This document shows, in pieces, positions 23,774-33,015 of a stretch of 34,477 bases of DNA. The position numbers and the translations under genes are program-made. The stretch is from CAZEDK01 sp964511025 (lineage in GTDB: Bacteria > Patescibacteriota > Gracilibacteria > UBA1369 > GWF2-33-10): the NCBI GenBank assembly GCA_964511025.1, contig CAZEDK010000016.1:1-34477 (forward strand), in the 5' to 3' direction. Positions within the stretch are counted from its first letter, which is position 1. Every line of letters starts with the position of its first letter. The notes below the pieces were generated by a model. It did not search any database and was not told where the DNA came from. It saw only the letters and a list, made by a program, of their open reading frames with translations.

Positions 23774-26700
23774 ATGCGTAATTTAACAATGTTTCGAAAT
23801 TTTAAAAAATATCTGTTAAAAAGCTTTTTTCAGGGAAGAAATTTTGTTTTTGTTAATGGGGTGGGTGAAGGAAACAGTGGTCCATCTGAAGAGTCACGAT
23901 TGTCGCAGGTGGAACAGGCAATTTTTGCAATTTTAAATGCTAAAGAAAAGAAAACTAGAGAAGAAGAGGAGATATTGAATTTGTTGAAGGCAAAGCAGAA
24001 TGGTTTAAGATCTATAGACCCAAACGATGCTGTTAAGCGATATTTCAGTTATTTGTTTCAGAAAAAAATTAAAAATAAGCAACAGCTTGAACCAAATGAA
24101 TCCGGATTTTTACAAGATTTTCGAGCTAACATTGAATTGAGTGCTGTTACGCAAACTGAAAAAGATAATGTTGCAATTCTTTATCACAATATTTTTGAAA
24201 AAAAAGGTTTTGAAAAAATTTCAAAAATTATTGCCGATGTGAGAGGAAAAGTAGCGGAGACTTTGAATTTGCAAGCCATATCGTCAGTGAAGGATTATTT
24301 AGCTGCTTTGAAAGATCCAGCGAAAAAAGAGCAGCTTCAGCAGGCAGCTATTCCTTCCAAAAAAGAAATTTATGGTGCTTGGGCAAATTTTGATAGAAAA
24401 GTTGAAAAATTTTTTGCAGCCAAAAGTGGACTTGGAGATAAATCGAGAGAATTTGTGAATTTTTTAAAAACATATAATGCCGATCCAAACAGTCCTGGAG
24501 TTGCTGGTCTCAAGGCATTTCCAGAAGCTCTCAAGCAGTTCAAAACAAACGGAAAAATTACTGAAGCTGAATATACCGCTGTTGCACAAAATGAAGAATT
24601 TAGGGCTCTTTCGCGTGAGAGATATAGACTTGCGAATATTGCGCATTTGAGAGACGCGCAAGAACTTCGAGATAGCGCTGATAATTTGGGCAAATTAAAA
24701 GAGACTAGAGATAGAGCTTTGAAAGTAAGTTCTGCTATTGAAGAAAAATGGAGAGCAGAAGCAAAGGCTAAAGGGATTAACGTTGATAATCCACAATTCA
24801 AAGTTTCTTTAGATGATTCGAAGGTGAAGGAATATGCTGATGATAAGGAGTTGTCTGAAGGCCTTGCTTTGTTAAGAAAAGGCGGAATAACAGAATTAAA
24901 TGATGAGAGTTTTGCTGAGCGTGAAGCTAAATTAAAAGCTGATCAAGAACAACTTGGACGTGAAAGATTAATTTTAGCTCAAGAAAGAGAAGGAGAGTTG
25001 AGTGGTCGTTTGGAAATAAAAAGAGCTCAAGCTAGCTTGCAGTTGTCTTTGAATTGTGGAGGAATAGATGCGGACAAAGATACTATTCCATCAGCTGTAG
25101 AGCAAATTAAAAACTGGGCAAGTAAGAACAATGGAGAAAGAAATTTGGATGAATTGAGTGAAAGTTTTAAAGCACTATTTGATTCAAATTTTGTTATTCC
25201 TGGTTTGGAAGAAGACTTAAATTCTTTCTCATCAGATTTCTTAAAAGATGAAGTTTTCAATCAATTTATAGTTAAGACAGGTAATAAATATTTTTTTGAT
25301 ACTGATGTTTTAGTTGATACTTTCGATGCATATATTGGATTTAAAGATCCTTATATAGCAAATTATATGAAGGATCTTATAGGGCCGGATATCATAACGC
25401 TTGCCAGAAAATTTGCTGAAGGAGAAGCTAATGTGGAGGTTTTGCATGAAGCTTATAGAAAGTTTTTTACATCATTTGAGGATTTAAAAAAGGATGGGCA
25501 TCTTCAAAGTTTACTTAGACGAGTAGAAGGAAGAAACGAGAACGAAGTGCGAGGATTTATTGATAGATTCGGAGAATTTATACAGCAATCGGTTACAGTT
25601 GATGAAACAGATTCCACAAAAGCCACATTTAATGCTGTTCAATTTAATAGCTTAATAGATGCGCATAACAATTCACTTCCAAGTTTTACAAGCTTGAAAG
25701 AAGATTCTGATTACTTAAGATCGCAAGAATTGCTTAAGCAAATGGATGCAAAGAGAAAAGAGGAGTCAAAGATAGAGATGCAGCTTAAGACTATGAAAGA
25801 GCTAAAGCAGAAATTCGGTATGACTGACGAACAGAGACAGATTGATTTGATGAAATATTATCAAACAAAAATCAAAGAAGTTTCAGCTTTTTTGTATGAT
25901 AATAGTTTTAACGAAAACAACGAGGAAGACCTTCAAAAACTTATGCAGTTGAATGATTTGTTAAAAGAAAAATCCAAGATTTTTGCACAAATGGGGCTTG
26001 ATATTAATGATGATAAATTGGACTGGACCAATCTTGACGTTGAAGCAATCAAAGCGAAATTTACTGCCTTTGACGAGCGGGCAAAGGCTGAGCTCGCAAA
26101 AAAAGAAGCCGTTCTAAATGGTGTTGGCAGTGCCAGAAGAGCAAGAAGGCAAGAGGAAGGAATAACAAATGTTTCATTTGATGATGATGATATCAAAACA
26201 GCTCCGCAGTCATTTGATTCCGCGAAACAAAAAGAAGACTTTTTAGCTTATGGGACAAAAGTCCGCGACTCTTTTGATAAAGTTCGCCGTGCAGGTAGCA
26301 GTATCAGTTTTGTCATTACAAGCAGAGAAGATTTTCAAAAAACACATCCGCAAGAAGCTCAGATGCTTAATGTAAAAGGCAAAGTCTACAATAGCGAAAT
26401 TGAGCAGCGCATTCGTCAGTCACAAGAGGGTGCCCAACACGAACCAATGGGCGTGCAAATGCCTCTTAATGTTGCAGGTACAAAGCATGTTATTTATTTG
26501 TTTAACGATTATCAGGATAAGCTCAAACAAAGAGGACTGAATTTGAAAAATATTGAAGATAAGAAAAAAGCTGATACGATTTTATCTGATTTTTTTGAAG
26601 AAGAATTGCATCATATCAGGCAGGATAAGATGAGGGATAAGTTTGATGCTTATGTTGATTTGATATTCTCGCACAAGAACACAAAAGAAAAAGTGGCTGA

Positions 26701-29098
26701 ATTTTATCGGAAGTGGAAAACTTATTATAACGAGCCAAATACTTCGCTCAAGGTAGCTGTTGCTGAGGCTGATGCTGCGAATAATGGCAAAAAATATAGT
26801 CAAGCTTACGCTCCAATAGGTGATTTATGGGAAGAAATTTGTGCTATAGCCAGAGATCCTGGTCAGATGGACAATTTCACTGCGGATTTTAGCATTTTTC
26901 GCAATACGAATGAGGCGGAAAGAGAACTAAAAAGTAGGGCAAGAGCTTCTCATGATAAGGGACTCTATGGTGAAGAAGGTGAACAGGAAGAACAGACCGC
27001 ATCAGCTTCGGGGCAAGAGGGACCTGCAAAAGAAGATAGTCCACAAGAAAAAGCAGATGATATTTTGGGAAAAATTAAAACGATTTTAAGTACAGATGGT
27101 GATGATGATGAATATGTCTTAAATTTAAAAACATTAAAAAAGGATATTGATGATAATAACATTAAACATGATGGTATAGATTTTGAGTCGATTCGAGACA
27201 AATTTACAATTTTGCAAAATGGATTGAGCGTGACTAATATTGATGAAGCTACAGTCGAAGAATTGAAGAAGTTATATGAAAAATACGAGACGAATTTACA
27301 AAAAATACGTACACAGATTGATGAAATCAAAGGAGCTAAACCTTATGAAATGTCTTTTTGGGCTGATATTTGGTTTAATACCAGGCTTTTGTCTCTGAAT
27401 AGTTCTGCTAAAATTGTAACTGAAGCTTGGGCGCATTTGAAAGAAGAGCATGAAACTATGGAATCATTTAAGGCTCACTTGGTTGGTTCGGAAATTGGTG
27501 GGTCCACTGTTTATGGAAGCAAGCAAAAAGCCAAAAACCAGTCAGATGAAACGAACAAAGTAAGTGAATGGAAAAAGATATTTGACGGTTTGAATGATCC
27601 TGTAATTCAGGAAATGTTGATGAAATGTAAAAATGAATTTGAATTGAAAGCTATAGTTGAATGGAAAGCGGAAAAAATAGGTGATCTTGACTTTGGAAGT
27701 GATATTTTGCGGGATGCCATTGAAAGATCTTTGGGTAAAAAAGTTTATAGTCGGAAACAGGCTGAACAAGCGTACGATGACAGATTCGGTCCGAATTCGG
27801 CAGTTGATAATAACAAAAAAAGTCGTAATACATATAACAGCAAGGCTAATGAATATAAAGAAACGGTACGAGCTGATCAGAACATGTTTGATATATGGTA
27901 CGGTATGGTTGAAAAGGTGGAATCAGCAAAAAATGCAGGTCAAACACCACCTTGGGTTGATATGAGGCAATATGATGGAGCTTTTCGTTATTGTATAGAA
28001 GATGGCAAATCTACACCGCAAAAATCTTTTTATTATTTCTTCAAAGGTTATCATCTTGGAATATTAAGTGATTCTGCGGCAACTGAACTTGGTCAAATCG
28101 AATTAAACAAATTTCCTCCGATTGAGCAGGTGCAAGTTGTTACTGCAAATCACAAAAAACGTGTCAAATTTAATCCACCGGAGGATATACAAAGAGTAAT
28201 GGATAGTCAGGGCTATAATTTCTATACTGAAGTTGATTTTATTGCGGCTCTTCACCCTTTTAACAAAGATGGTTCAGCCAACAATCCGGATTATTTGATT
28301 TTTGAGTGGTGGCTTTCTGGTGAAAGATTCTCTGAATCTAAGATGGCGGAAGATAGGTTGGATAAAGCGATCGGTCGTTTCCGTGATCCTCCTGATCCTG
28401 ACTGGGGTGAAGAAATGTTATGGCATTTATCAGAACGTAGTTTAAAAAATACTCTTAATAGGAAAGAAGATTCATCAGATAAAATTGCCGTTTCCGGTAT
28501 GTCTAATTTGTATAAAACATTGATTTATTACGGAGGAATGATGCGAGATGACTTGTTGGAAAAAACTTTGAAAAAATTTGTCAATATAGACAGATATATG
28601 TTTGAAGAATCATTTAAAAAAGATGCAACAACAGGTGCGATTCAGGTGGAAAACAATACGCCGGTACGAGATACAAGCAAGCCTACAGCTCCGGTTTATG
28701 GTCGAGGTGAATTAAGTAAAACTTCGGTTATGCCACCATTCCTTGGTTTGGGTGCTTATAGATTTGCTCTTACGGAAGCAGCTAGAGCTTATGCCAGTTC
28801 AGGAGGAAAAATATCAGAGGCAAGAAAAGAGCTTATTAAATACGGTGCAGCACTTGGAATATTGTCTGATGATGATGGTACGGAATTTTTTATCAAGACG
28901 AGATTGCAAGGTGCTGAATTTACAAAGATATATAATAATTATCGTCGATCAAAAAATCCAAGTAATGCAGATGCCATGAAATCAGCATGTACAAATGCTA
29001 TTAAGACCATGCCTTTGACGCATACCGCACCATTAGGACCAGGAGGCCCTTGCTTAAATATACCTGCGTATGCAGATTGCTTTGGTGAAATGCATTAG
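23774..29098 (+). CDS. giant 1774-residue protein with a degenerate zincin-like motif, unknown function
   Basis: The largest gene of the window. The protein is polar, with no obvious signal peptide or membrane helix. Residues 30-930 are mainly helical with coiled-coil stretches (AEREAKLKADQEQLGRERLI is typical). At 942-950 the sequence EEELHHIRQ occurs after a hydrophobic strand (KHVIYLFNDY) and on a helix, a placement like that of the HExxH helix in zincins, but with Glu in place of the first His; DLWEEICA follows about 70 residues later. Residues 1080-1130 are acidic and Gln/Ser-rich. The remaining 600 residues look globular, with many aromatic residues. The start is ATG 23774; ATG 23789 is an alternative that leaves a longer leader. 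It closes the cluster of large proteins and is convergent with thrS, 9 nt away. Confidence 0.82.
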   Translation: MRNLTMFRNFKKYLLKSFFQGRNFVFVNGVGEGNSGPSEESRLSQVEQAIFAILNAKEKKTREEEEILNLLKAKQNGLRSIDPNDAVKRYFSYLFQKKIKNKQQLEPNESGFLQDFRANIELSAVTQTEKDNVAILYHNIFEKKGFEKISKIIADVRGKVAETLNLQAISSVKDYLAALKDPAKKEQLQQAAIPSKKEIYGAWANFDRKVEKFFAAKSGLGDKSREFVNFLKTYNADPNSPGVAGLKAFPEALKQFKTNGKITEAEYTAVAQNEEFRALSRERYRLANIAHLRDAQELRDSADNLGKLKETRDRALKVSSAIEEKWRAEAKAKGINVDNPQFKVSLDDSKVKEYADDKELSEGLALLRKGGITELNDESFAEREAKLKADQEQLGRERLILAQEREGELSGRLEIKRAQASLQLSLNCGGIDADKDTIPSAVEQIKNWASKNNGERNLDELSESFKALFDSNFVIPGLEEDLNSFSSDFLKDEVFNQFIVKTGNKYFFDTDVLVDTFDAYIGFKDPYIANYMKDLIGPDIITLARKFAEGEANVEVLHEAYRKFFTSFEDLKKDGHLQSLLRRVEGRNENEVRGFIDRFGEFIQQSVTVDETDSTKATFNAVQFNSLIDAHNNSLPSFTSLKEDSDYLRSQELLKQMDAKRKEESKIEMQLKTMKELKQKFGMTDEQRQIDLMKYYQTKIKEVSAFLYDNSFNENNEEDLQKLMQLNDLLKEKSKIFAQMGLDINDDKLDWTNLDVEAIKAKFTAFDERAKAELAKKEAVLNGVGSARRARRQEEGITNVSFDDDDIKTAPQSFDSAKQKEDFLAYGTKVRDSFDKVRRAGSSISFVITSREDFQKTHPQEAQMLNVKGKVYNSEIEQRIRQSQEGAQHEPMGVQMPLNVAGTKHVIYLFNDYQDKLKQRGLNLKNIEDKKKADTILSDFFEEELHHIRQDKMRDKFDAYVDLIFSHKNTKEKVAEFYRKWKTYYNEPNTSLKVAVAEADAANNGKKYSQAYAPIGDLWEEICAIARDPGQMDNFTADFSIFRNTNEAERELKSRARASHDKGLYGEEGEQEEQTASASGQEGPAKEDSPQEKADDILGKIKTILSTDGDDDEYVLNLKTLKKDIDDNNIKHDGIDFESIRDKFTILQNGLSVTNIDEATVEELKKLYEKYETNLQKIRTQIDEIKGAKPYEMSFWADIWFNTRLLSLNSSAKIVTEAWAHLKEEHETMESFKAHLVGSEIGGSTVYGSKQKAKNQSDETNKVSEWKKIFDGLNDPVIQEMLMKCKNEFELKAIVEWKAEKIGDLDFGSDILRDAIERSLGKKVYSRKQAEQAYDDRFGPNSAVDNNKKSRNTYNSKANEYKETVRADQNMFDIWYGMVEKVESAKNAGQTPPWVDMRQYDGAFRYCIEDGKSTPQKSFYYFFKGYHLGILSDSAATELGQIELNKFPPIEQVQVVTANHKKRVKFNPPEDIQRVMDSQGYNFYTEVDFIAALHPFNKDGSANNPDYLIFEWWLSGERFSESKMAEDRLDKAIGRFRDPPDPDWGEEMLWHLSERSLKNTLNRKEDSSDKIAVSGMSNLYKTLIYYGGMMRDDLLEKTLKKFVNIDRYMFEESFKKDATTGAIQVENNTPVRDTSKPTAPVYGRGELSKTSVMPPFLGLGAYRFALTEAARAYASSGGKISEARKELIKYGAALGILSDDDGTEFFIKTRLQGAEFTKIYNNYRRSKNPSNADAMKSACTNAIKTMPLTHTAPLGPGGPCLNIPAYADCFGEMH

Positions 29099-29107
29099 CC
29101 AAGATTA

Positions 29108-30850
29108 TTATTGTCTGTTTTGAATTTCTTCTGTAATTTGATTTAAAAACTTTTCAAAATTTTGGCTACTTTGTTCCTTGGTTTTGAAATTTCTAATAGA
29201 TACTTCTTTATTTTCGAGTTCTTTGTCTCCAATAACAAGCATATAAGGAATTTTTCTCATTTCAGAATTTCGGATTTTTTTACCTAATGTTTCTGCGTTT
29301 GAATCTATTTCTACTCTAATATCATTTTGTTCAAATTTTTCTTTTAATTTCTTAGCGTAGTCAATATGTTTATCAGATACTGGCAGTAGTATAGTTTGAA
29401 CAGGCGCAAGCCATGTAGGAAGGCTACCTGCATAATGTTCCAACAAAAATCCAATAAAACGTTCATGTGTGCTGAGTGGAGCCCTGTGAATGCAAAGTGG
29501 GGTTTTTTCTTTGCCATCTTTGTCTATATAAGTTAGATCAAATCTCTTTGGTACTGCGAAATCAAGTTGATTGGTTGCCAATGTAAACTCTCTTCCAATT
29601 GCGCTCCATATTTGAACATCGATTTTTGGCCCATAAAAAGCCGCCTCATCCACTGCTTCTTTGAATGGAACTCCTGACTGTTTCATTACCTGTCTGACAT
29701 CTTCTTCTGTTTTTATCCATAACTCGGGTTCATCTACATATTTTTTACCAAGACCTTCTTTGCCGTGCAGACTTAATCTCATTTCAAATTTTTCAATTCC
29801 AAAAAGATCAAAATAGTATTTGTACATATCGATTACTGCTAGAAATTCATCTTTGAACTGATCTTCAGTGCAATATATATGAGCATCATTCATGCACAAT
29901 GATCTTACTCTCATCAAGCCAAATAGAGCCCCACTATCTTCATACCTATAACAGTGTCCATATTCAGCGAGCCTTAATGGTAAATCTCTATAACTTTTTG
30001 GTGAATTGGCAAACATTAAGTGATGGTGAGGACAATTCATGGCCTTGAGATAATATTTTTCATTGTCCATTTCCATTGGTGGATACATGGATTCTTTGTA
30101 ATATGGCAAATGTCCAGATTTGATATAGAGTTCTTCTTTCGCGATATGTGGCGAACGCACCCTTTTGTAGCCGGCTTTTTTCTCAATTTCTTTTGCTAGT
30201 TTTTCAAGTTCTTCTACGATTATAGCGCCATTTGGAAGCCACATTGGTAAGCCGACTCCAACTTCATCCGCAAACATAAAAATATCCAAAGTTTTGCCAA
30301 GTTTTCTGTGATCTCTCTTTTTTGCTTCTTCAAGTAATCTGAGATAATCATATAATTCCTGTTTGCTACCAAAAGCAACTCCATAAACCCTTGTCAGCAT
30401 TTCATTTTTTTCGTCTCCTCGCCAATACGCCCCAGAAATGGACATTAATTTAAAAGCTTTGATTTCTCCTGTTTTTTTGACGTGAGGTCCTTTACAAAGG
30501 TCAATATAATTATCTCCAGTTTGATAAATTGTCAAAGTTTGATCTTGCTGAGCCCATTGATTTACCCATTCTAGTTTAAATGGATTGTTTTTAAAAAGTT
30601 CCCTTGCCTCTTCAGCAGAAACTTCTTTGCGAACAATTGGCAAATTAGCATTGATAATTTCAATCATTTTTTTTTCAATCTTTGGAAAATCTTCTTCTGA
30701 AATTTGATGTTTCCATTGCGCATCGTTCGCAAAGCCTTCATCAGAAATGTGTGCAGCAGCAAGATTAATATCGTCTCCGTAAAGTTCTTTTATTGCATGA
30801 GCATAAACGTGTTCACAAGAATGTCTTATTTTGTATGCTTGATCTTCCAT
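29108..30850 (-). CDS. thrS: threonyl-tRNA synthetase lacking the N-terminal TGS domain
   Basis: It charges tRNA-Thr. The 580-residue protein begins directly with the editing domain (RHSCEHVYAHAI, carrying the HxxxH metal motif at 10-14), while full-length bacterial enzymes start with a TGS domain of about 60 residues. The class II catalytic core is complete: MNCPHHHLMF with the zinc cysteine, motif 2 around YRYEDSGALFGLMRVRS, NDAHIYC with a zinc histidine, and motif 3 at IHRAPLSTHERF. The anticodon-binding domain follows (PTWLAPVQTILLPVSDKH to the end). RVRSLCMNDAH replaces the more usual RVRGFTxDDAH. No T-box or long leader is present. An in-frame extension for a TGS domain is not seen upstream. 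Confidence 0.95.
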   Translation of the reverse strand: MEDQAYKIRHSCEHVYAHAIKELYGDDINLAAAHISDEGFANDAQWKHQISEEDFPKIEKKMIEIINANLPIVRKEVSAEEARELFKNNPFKLEWVNQWAQQDQTLTIYQTGDNYIDLCKGPHVKKTGEIKAFKLMSISGAYWRGDEKNEMLTRVYGVAFGSKQELYDYLRLLEEAKKRDHRKLGKTLDIFMFADEVGVGLPMWLPNGAIIVEELEKLAKEIEKKAGYKRVRSPHIAKEELYIKSGHLPYYKESMYPPMEMDNEKYYLKAMNCPHHHLMFANSPKSYRDLPLRLAEYGHCYRYEDSGALFGLMRVRSLCMNDAHIYCTEDQFKDEFLAVIDMYKYYFDLFGIEKFEMRLSLHGKEGLGKKYVDEPELWIKTEEDVRQVMKQSGVPFKEAVDEAAFYGPKIDVQIWSAIGREFTLATNQLDFAVPKRFDLTYIDKDGKEKTPLCIHRAPLSTHERFIGFLLEHYAGSLPTWLAPVQTILLPVSDKHIDYAKKLKEKFEQNDIRVEIDSNAETLGKKIRNSEMRKIPYMLVIGDKELENKEVSIRNFKTKEQSSQNFEKFLNQITEEIQNRQ

Positions 30851-30969
30851 ATTTTTTAAAAATTATTACACTGAACGCTAAATGAATCCTACTAAATGGG
30901 ATTTATTTTTGCAATTAAATATGAAATTTGTTTAAATATAAATGTTTAGTATTTCTTAAATATACATAT
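30851..30969. promoter_or_regulatory. divergent promoter region between thrS and the SPFH gene
   Basis: A 119-nt AT-rich region. The palindrome TTGCAA at 30909-30914 could serve as a -35 box in both directions. Leftwards, TAGGAT lies 17 nt away (30891-30886). Rightwards, TTAAAT lies 17 nt away (30932-30937). Both -10 boxes are imperfect. No riboswitch-like structure was seen. Confidence 0.3.
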
Positions 30970-31719
30970 ATGCAAGGATTCGGATTTCTCATCATTCCCG
31001 CCATAATACTCTTATTCATGAGTGTTAAGCAAATCAATCAATATCAAAGGGGTGTTAAGTTCACTTTGGGTAAATATTCCAAGACAGAAGAGCCTGGTCT
31101 TTGTATAATTTTCCCAATAATTCAAAGCCTTACAAAGGTCGATATAAGAACAAAGGTTATAGACGTGCCGGATCAAGAAGCAATTACAAAAGATAATATC
31201 CCTGCAAAAATTAATGCAGTAATTTACTATAAGGTAATTGATAGTGCAAAAGCTTTGATTCAGGTCGAAAATTTTTATTATGCTACAAGCCTTCTTGCGC
31301 AGACAACAATGCGAAACGTAGTAGGAGAATTCACGCTTGAAGAGCTTCTGAAGAATAGAGATGACGTGGCTGAAAACATCCAAACAATTGTCGATAAGGC
31401 AACAGATCCATGGGGGATACAAGTGGATAGTGTTGAATTAAAAGATATAACTCTTCCGGAGGATTTGAAGCGTACAATGGCAAAAGAGGCTGAATCACAA
31501 AGAGAAAGAAAAGCTCTTGTCATCAAATCTCAAGGTGAAGTCGAATCTGCTGAAAATATGGTAAAAGCTGCCGCTATGTTGGCAAGTACACCGGGAGCTT
31601 TACACTTAAGAACATTGCAATCAATTAATGATATATCTTCCGATGCGTCCAATACAACAATTTGGATGGTGCCGTTGGAAGTTTTGAAGGCGGTTGAAGG
31701 GATTGCACAGAAACGATGA
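30970..31719 (+). CDS. SPFH/Band 7 (stomatin-slipin type) membrane protein
   Basis: A 249-residue scaffold protein of membrane microdomains. One N-terminal hydrophobic helix (about 3-18) anchors it. The Band 7 domain follows: QYQRGVKFTLGKYS, EPGLCIIFPI, the VDVR-like KVDIRTKVIDVP, KINAVIYYKV and LLAQTTMRNVVGEFTLEELL. Then comes a charged helix (MAKEAESQRERKALVIKSQG) typical of the oligomerising coiled coil, and a C-terminal LRTLQSINDIS segment. The frame is open to a TTG at 30928, but the ATG at 30970 begins the anchor helix. An NfeD partner, common for slipins, is not adjacent. Its TGA overlaps the aroE ATG (ATGA), so translation is probably coupled. Confidence 0.92.
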   Translation: MQGFGFLIIPAIILLFMSVKQINQYQRGVKFTLGKYSKTEEPGLCIIFPIIQSLTKVDIRTKVIDVPDQEAITKDNIPAKINAVIYYKVIDSAKALIQVENFYYATSLLAQTTMRNVVGEFTLEELLKNRDDVAENIQTIVDKATDPWGIQVDSVELKDITLPEDLKRTMAKEAESQRERKALVIKSQGEVESAENMVKAAAMLASTPGALHLRTLQSINDISSDASNTTIWMVPLEVLKAVEGIAQKR

Positions 31720-32537
31720 CGCAGATTTACGGCATCGTTGCCCATCCTGTTGCGCATTCTCTTTCTCCAATTATTCACAATGCAGCTTTTGAGGCTCTGA
31801 ATATTGATGCTAAATATGAGAAATTTGATTTTGAGTCGGAAGATTTATTTGAATTTTTAAAAAAAGTCAAAAAAGAAAATATTTTAGGATTATCAGTATC
31901 AATTCCACATAAGGAAACTATTATTCAGTATTTGGATGAAGTTTCTGATACTGCAAAAATTATAGGAGCTGTAAATACCGTCATCAATAGAAATGGTAAA
32001 TTATATGGAACAAATACGGACTACATTGGTGTACTGCATGCCCTCTGTCCAAACTCAGCTCTCAATTCTCAGCTCTCAGTTCTCAAATCCTCAGTTCTTA
32101 TCTTAGGTGCCGGTGGTTCTGCTCGTGCCATTGTTTACGGACTGAAGCTGAAAGGTTTGAAAGTTTTTATCGCTAACAGGACAGAAGAAAAAGCGAAAGA
32201 TTTAGCAGAAGAGTTTGATGTGAATTTTTTGTGTAACGCTGATTTAGATAAGCTGATTCCGGATATAATAATCAATACTACTTCTGTTGGTATGTTTGGA
32301 GTAGCAGTTGAAAAAAGTCCATATCCAAAAGAACTTTTCAAAAAACATCAAATTGTAATGGATATAGTTTACAGACCGCTTATGACAAAATTTTTAACTG
32401 ATGCAAAAAATGCAGGCTGTCAAATCATAACAGGTGAAAAAATGCTTTTGTATCAAGCTGTGGAGCAATTTGAATTATGGACTAATCAAAAGGCACCTTT
32501 TGAAATCATGAAAAAAGCTTTAATTGTTAACCTTTAA
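31716..32537 (+). CDS. aroE: shikimate dehydrogenase
   Basis: It reduces 3-dehydroshikimate to shikimate with NADPH in the chorismate pathway. The substrate-binding SLSP is at 15-18; the catalytic residues are K66 (SIPHKE) and D102 (GTNTDYIG). The nucleotide motif GAGGSAR is at 131-137, and NRT at 154-156 is the usual NADP-binding element. Near the C-terminus GEKMLLYQA is conserved. At 273 residues it is full length. Between the two domains, residues 113-128 are encoded by a degenerate tandem repeat of CTCAG/CTCAA units. It overlaps the SPFH gene by 4 nt at its start and the RelE-type toxin gene by 4 nt at its end. No other aro gene is nearby. Confidence 0.95.
   Translation: MTQIYGIVAHPVAHSLSPIIHNAAFEALNIDAKYEKFDFESEDLFEFLKKVKKENILGLSVSIPHKETIIQYLDEVSDTAKIIGAVNTVINRNGKLYGTNTDYIGVLHALCPNSALNSQLSVLKSSVLILGAGGSARAIVYGLKLKGLKVFIANRTEEKAKDLAEEFDVNFLCNADLDKLIPDIIINTTSVGMFGVAVEKSPYPKELFKKHQIVMDIVYRPLMTKFLTDAKNAGCQIITGEKMLLYQAVEQFELWTNQKAPFEIMKKALIVNL
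32054..32098 (+). repeat. degenerate CTCAG-type tandem repeat inside aroE
   Basis: About 45 nt in which CTCAG, CTCAA and TCTCAGTTCTCA-like units recur every 6-8 nt. It is in frame and encodes Ser/Leu-rich residues (SALNSQLSVLKSS) at the linker between the AroE domains, a tolerant place. Simple repeats of this kind normally lie between genes. Confidence 0.8.
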
Positions 32538-32779
32538 AATTCATTATACGTATTATCATCTCTCAAAGTTGCTTTTTTAATGATTATTTTTTCTGCTGTT
32601 TTTTGAAAAATAATTCTTATTCTTCCTTTTTTAAGTCTATATAAATCTTTTGAATCTTTAATTTTGTTAATGTCAGATCCTTCTAATTGATTATTTAAAA
32701 TACATTCAATTAATTCTAATATTAATTCTCTTCCTTTTCGATCTTGTTTATGAAGAAATTTTGTAAGCTTGTTAACCAT
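32534..32779 (-). CDS. RelE/ParE-family toxin
   Basis: An 81-residue small basic protein. The second half has the family pattern: a helix ending in a hydrophobic core, then KDLYRLKKGRIRIIFQ, KIIIKKATLRDD and a short C-terminal tail. RelE-type toxins cut ribosome-bound mRNA; the basic residues in the RLKKGRIRI strand are at the expected active-surface position. The ATG directly follows the antitoxin stop (TAAATG), so the two are translated together. The antitoxin comes first, as in most such modules. Its TAA overlaps the aroE TAA on the opposite strand. Confidence 0.85.
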   Translation of the reverse strand: MVNKLTKFLHKQDRKGRELILELIECILNNQLEGSDINKIKDSKDLYRLKKGRIRIIFQKTAEKIIIKKATLRDDNTYNEF

Positions 32780-33004
32780 TTATTTAAGAGATTCTTGAAG
32801 AGCTTTATAGAAATCTTTTAGATCAACACCTTCGCCATTGTTAAATTCATCAGCGTCAAAAACCACGATTTCATTTTCGATCGGACTTAGTGTTAGATTC
32901 TGTCCTTTTATGATTGCTTTGTAATGATTCGTTTTGAATTGCATTCTCCATTTTTTTGGAAGAGTGACTTGTCCAGTTCCAAAAGTTTTTAAAACTGTAT
33001 CCAT
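32780..33004 (-). CDS. AbrB/MazE-like antitoxin
   Basis: A 74-residue protein. Residues 1-48 match the swapped-hairpin DNA-binding fold: TVLKTFGTGQVTLPKKWRMQ corresponds to the family pattern (V/I)...GQ(V/I)xLPKxxR, followed by a strand with KAIIKGQNLTLSP. The C-terminal acidic part (VVFDADEFNNGEGVDLKDFYKAL) would wrap and block the toxin. It is adjacent to the toxin gene with no gap. A strong promoter carrying an inverted repeat lies upstream, which suits autorepression by this protein. Confidence 0.85.
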   Translation of the reverse strand: MDTVLKTFGTGQVTLPKKWRMQFKTNHYKAIIKGQNLTLSPIENEIVVFDADEFNNGEGVDLKDFYKALQESLK

Positions 33005-33015
33005 AACTAAAATTC

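Noticed and set aside
24370..24801. 143-aa minus-strand frame inside the giant gene
   Set aside because: Antisense shadow of a long coding region: Ser/Leu/Ala-rich, no family pattern, no promoter. The same applies to other antisense frames at 25933-26196 and 26965-27330.
30851..30969. T-box or other riboswitch upstream of thrS
   Set aside because: The region is only about 120 nt, very AT-rich, and shows no stable stem or T-box-like sequence.
31012..31422. 136-aa minus-strand frame opposite the SPFH gene
   Set aside because: It lies entirely within a well-supported gene on the other strand and its translation has no recognisable features.
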